Source: Timburyella sp030842085
GTDB lineage: Bacteria; Bacillota; Clostridia; Oscillospirales; Acutalibacteraceae
Direction: 5' to 3'
Length of the DNA stretch: 5,636 nucleotides
Assembly (NCBI GenBank): GCA_030842085.1
Contig: JAUUSE010000077.1
Span: 1 to 5,636 of the forward strand
Under the pieces are notes generated by a model that saw only the letters and a list, made by a program, of their open reading frames with translations, was not told where the DNA came from and searched no databases. Each line of letters opens with the position of its first letter. The stretch's first letter is position 1. The translations under genes were made by a program, and so were the position numbers. Below are positions 5,583 to 5,636 of this stretch, one piece after another.

Positions 5583-5636
5583 AGAGGGTATGAAGAAAAG
5601 TCTGTAAATAAGATTCTTCTATGATAAGACTGGGTG

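Overview
The window looks like chromosomal DNA from a low-to-moderate GC Gram-positive bacterium, most likely a member of the Clostridia. The grounds are strong purine-rich ribosome binding sites, sigma-A-type promoters of the TTGACA-N17-TATAAT kind, AT-rich intergenic DNA, a short TtcA-type PP-loop protein, an ACT protein next to a UPF0210 protein, and a lipoprotein with an LCSC lipobox. No finer taxonomic claim can be supported. I see no mobile element, CRISPR array, tRNA or rRNA.

Layout. Positions 5-850 (minus strand) hold rplM-rpsI, encoding ribosomal proteins L13 and S9, behind a consensus promoter at 894-922. Positions 851-1369 are a long divergent intergenic stretch. It contains that promoter and an odd block at 1023-1212 that is open in reading frames on both strands but has no credible gene start. 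Positions 1370-2080 (plus strand) encode a TtcA-family tRNA-thiolation-type enzyme. A bidirectional terminator at 2119-2152 separates it from the convergent minus-strand pair: a UPF0210/PFL-like protein (2210-3568) and, upstream of it, an 89-residue ACT-domain protein (3708-3977) with its own promoter at 4013-4041. Positions 4042-4211 are divergent regulatory DNA with a second strong promoter (4099-4127) and a near-perfect leader hairpin. These precede a 392-residue lipoprotein (4212-5390) that resembles DUF4855 proteins, followed by a strong terminator (5445-5490). The last 146 bases hold no gene but carry an inverted repeat abutting a perfect -10 box, probably the control region of a gene beyond the window.

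How the genes relate. rplM-rpsI is the usual bacterial pairing. The ACT/UPF0210 pair is a recurrent neighbour pair of unknown function; the ACT protein is a plausible small-molecule sensor for its partner. The TtcA-like gene and the lipoprotein appear to be single-gene units. Most of the window is ordinary core genome. The items most worth a second look are the DUF4855-like lipoprotein with its structured leader, the double-open block at 1023-1212, and the operator-like promoter at the right edge. I found no convincing new multi-gene system.
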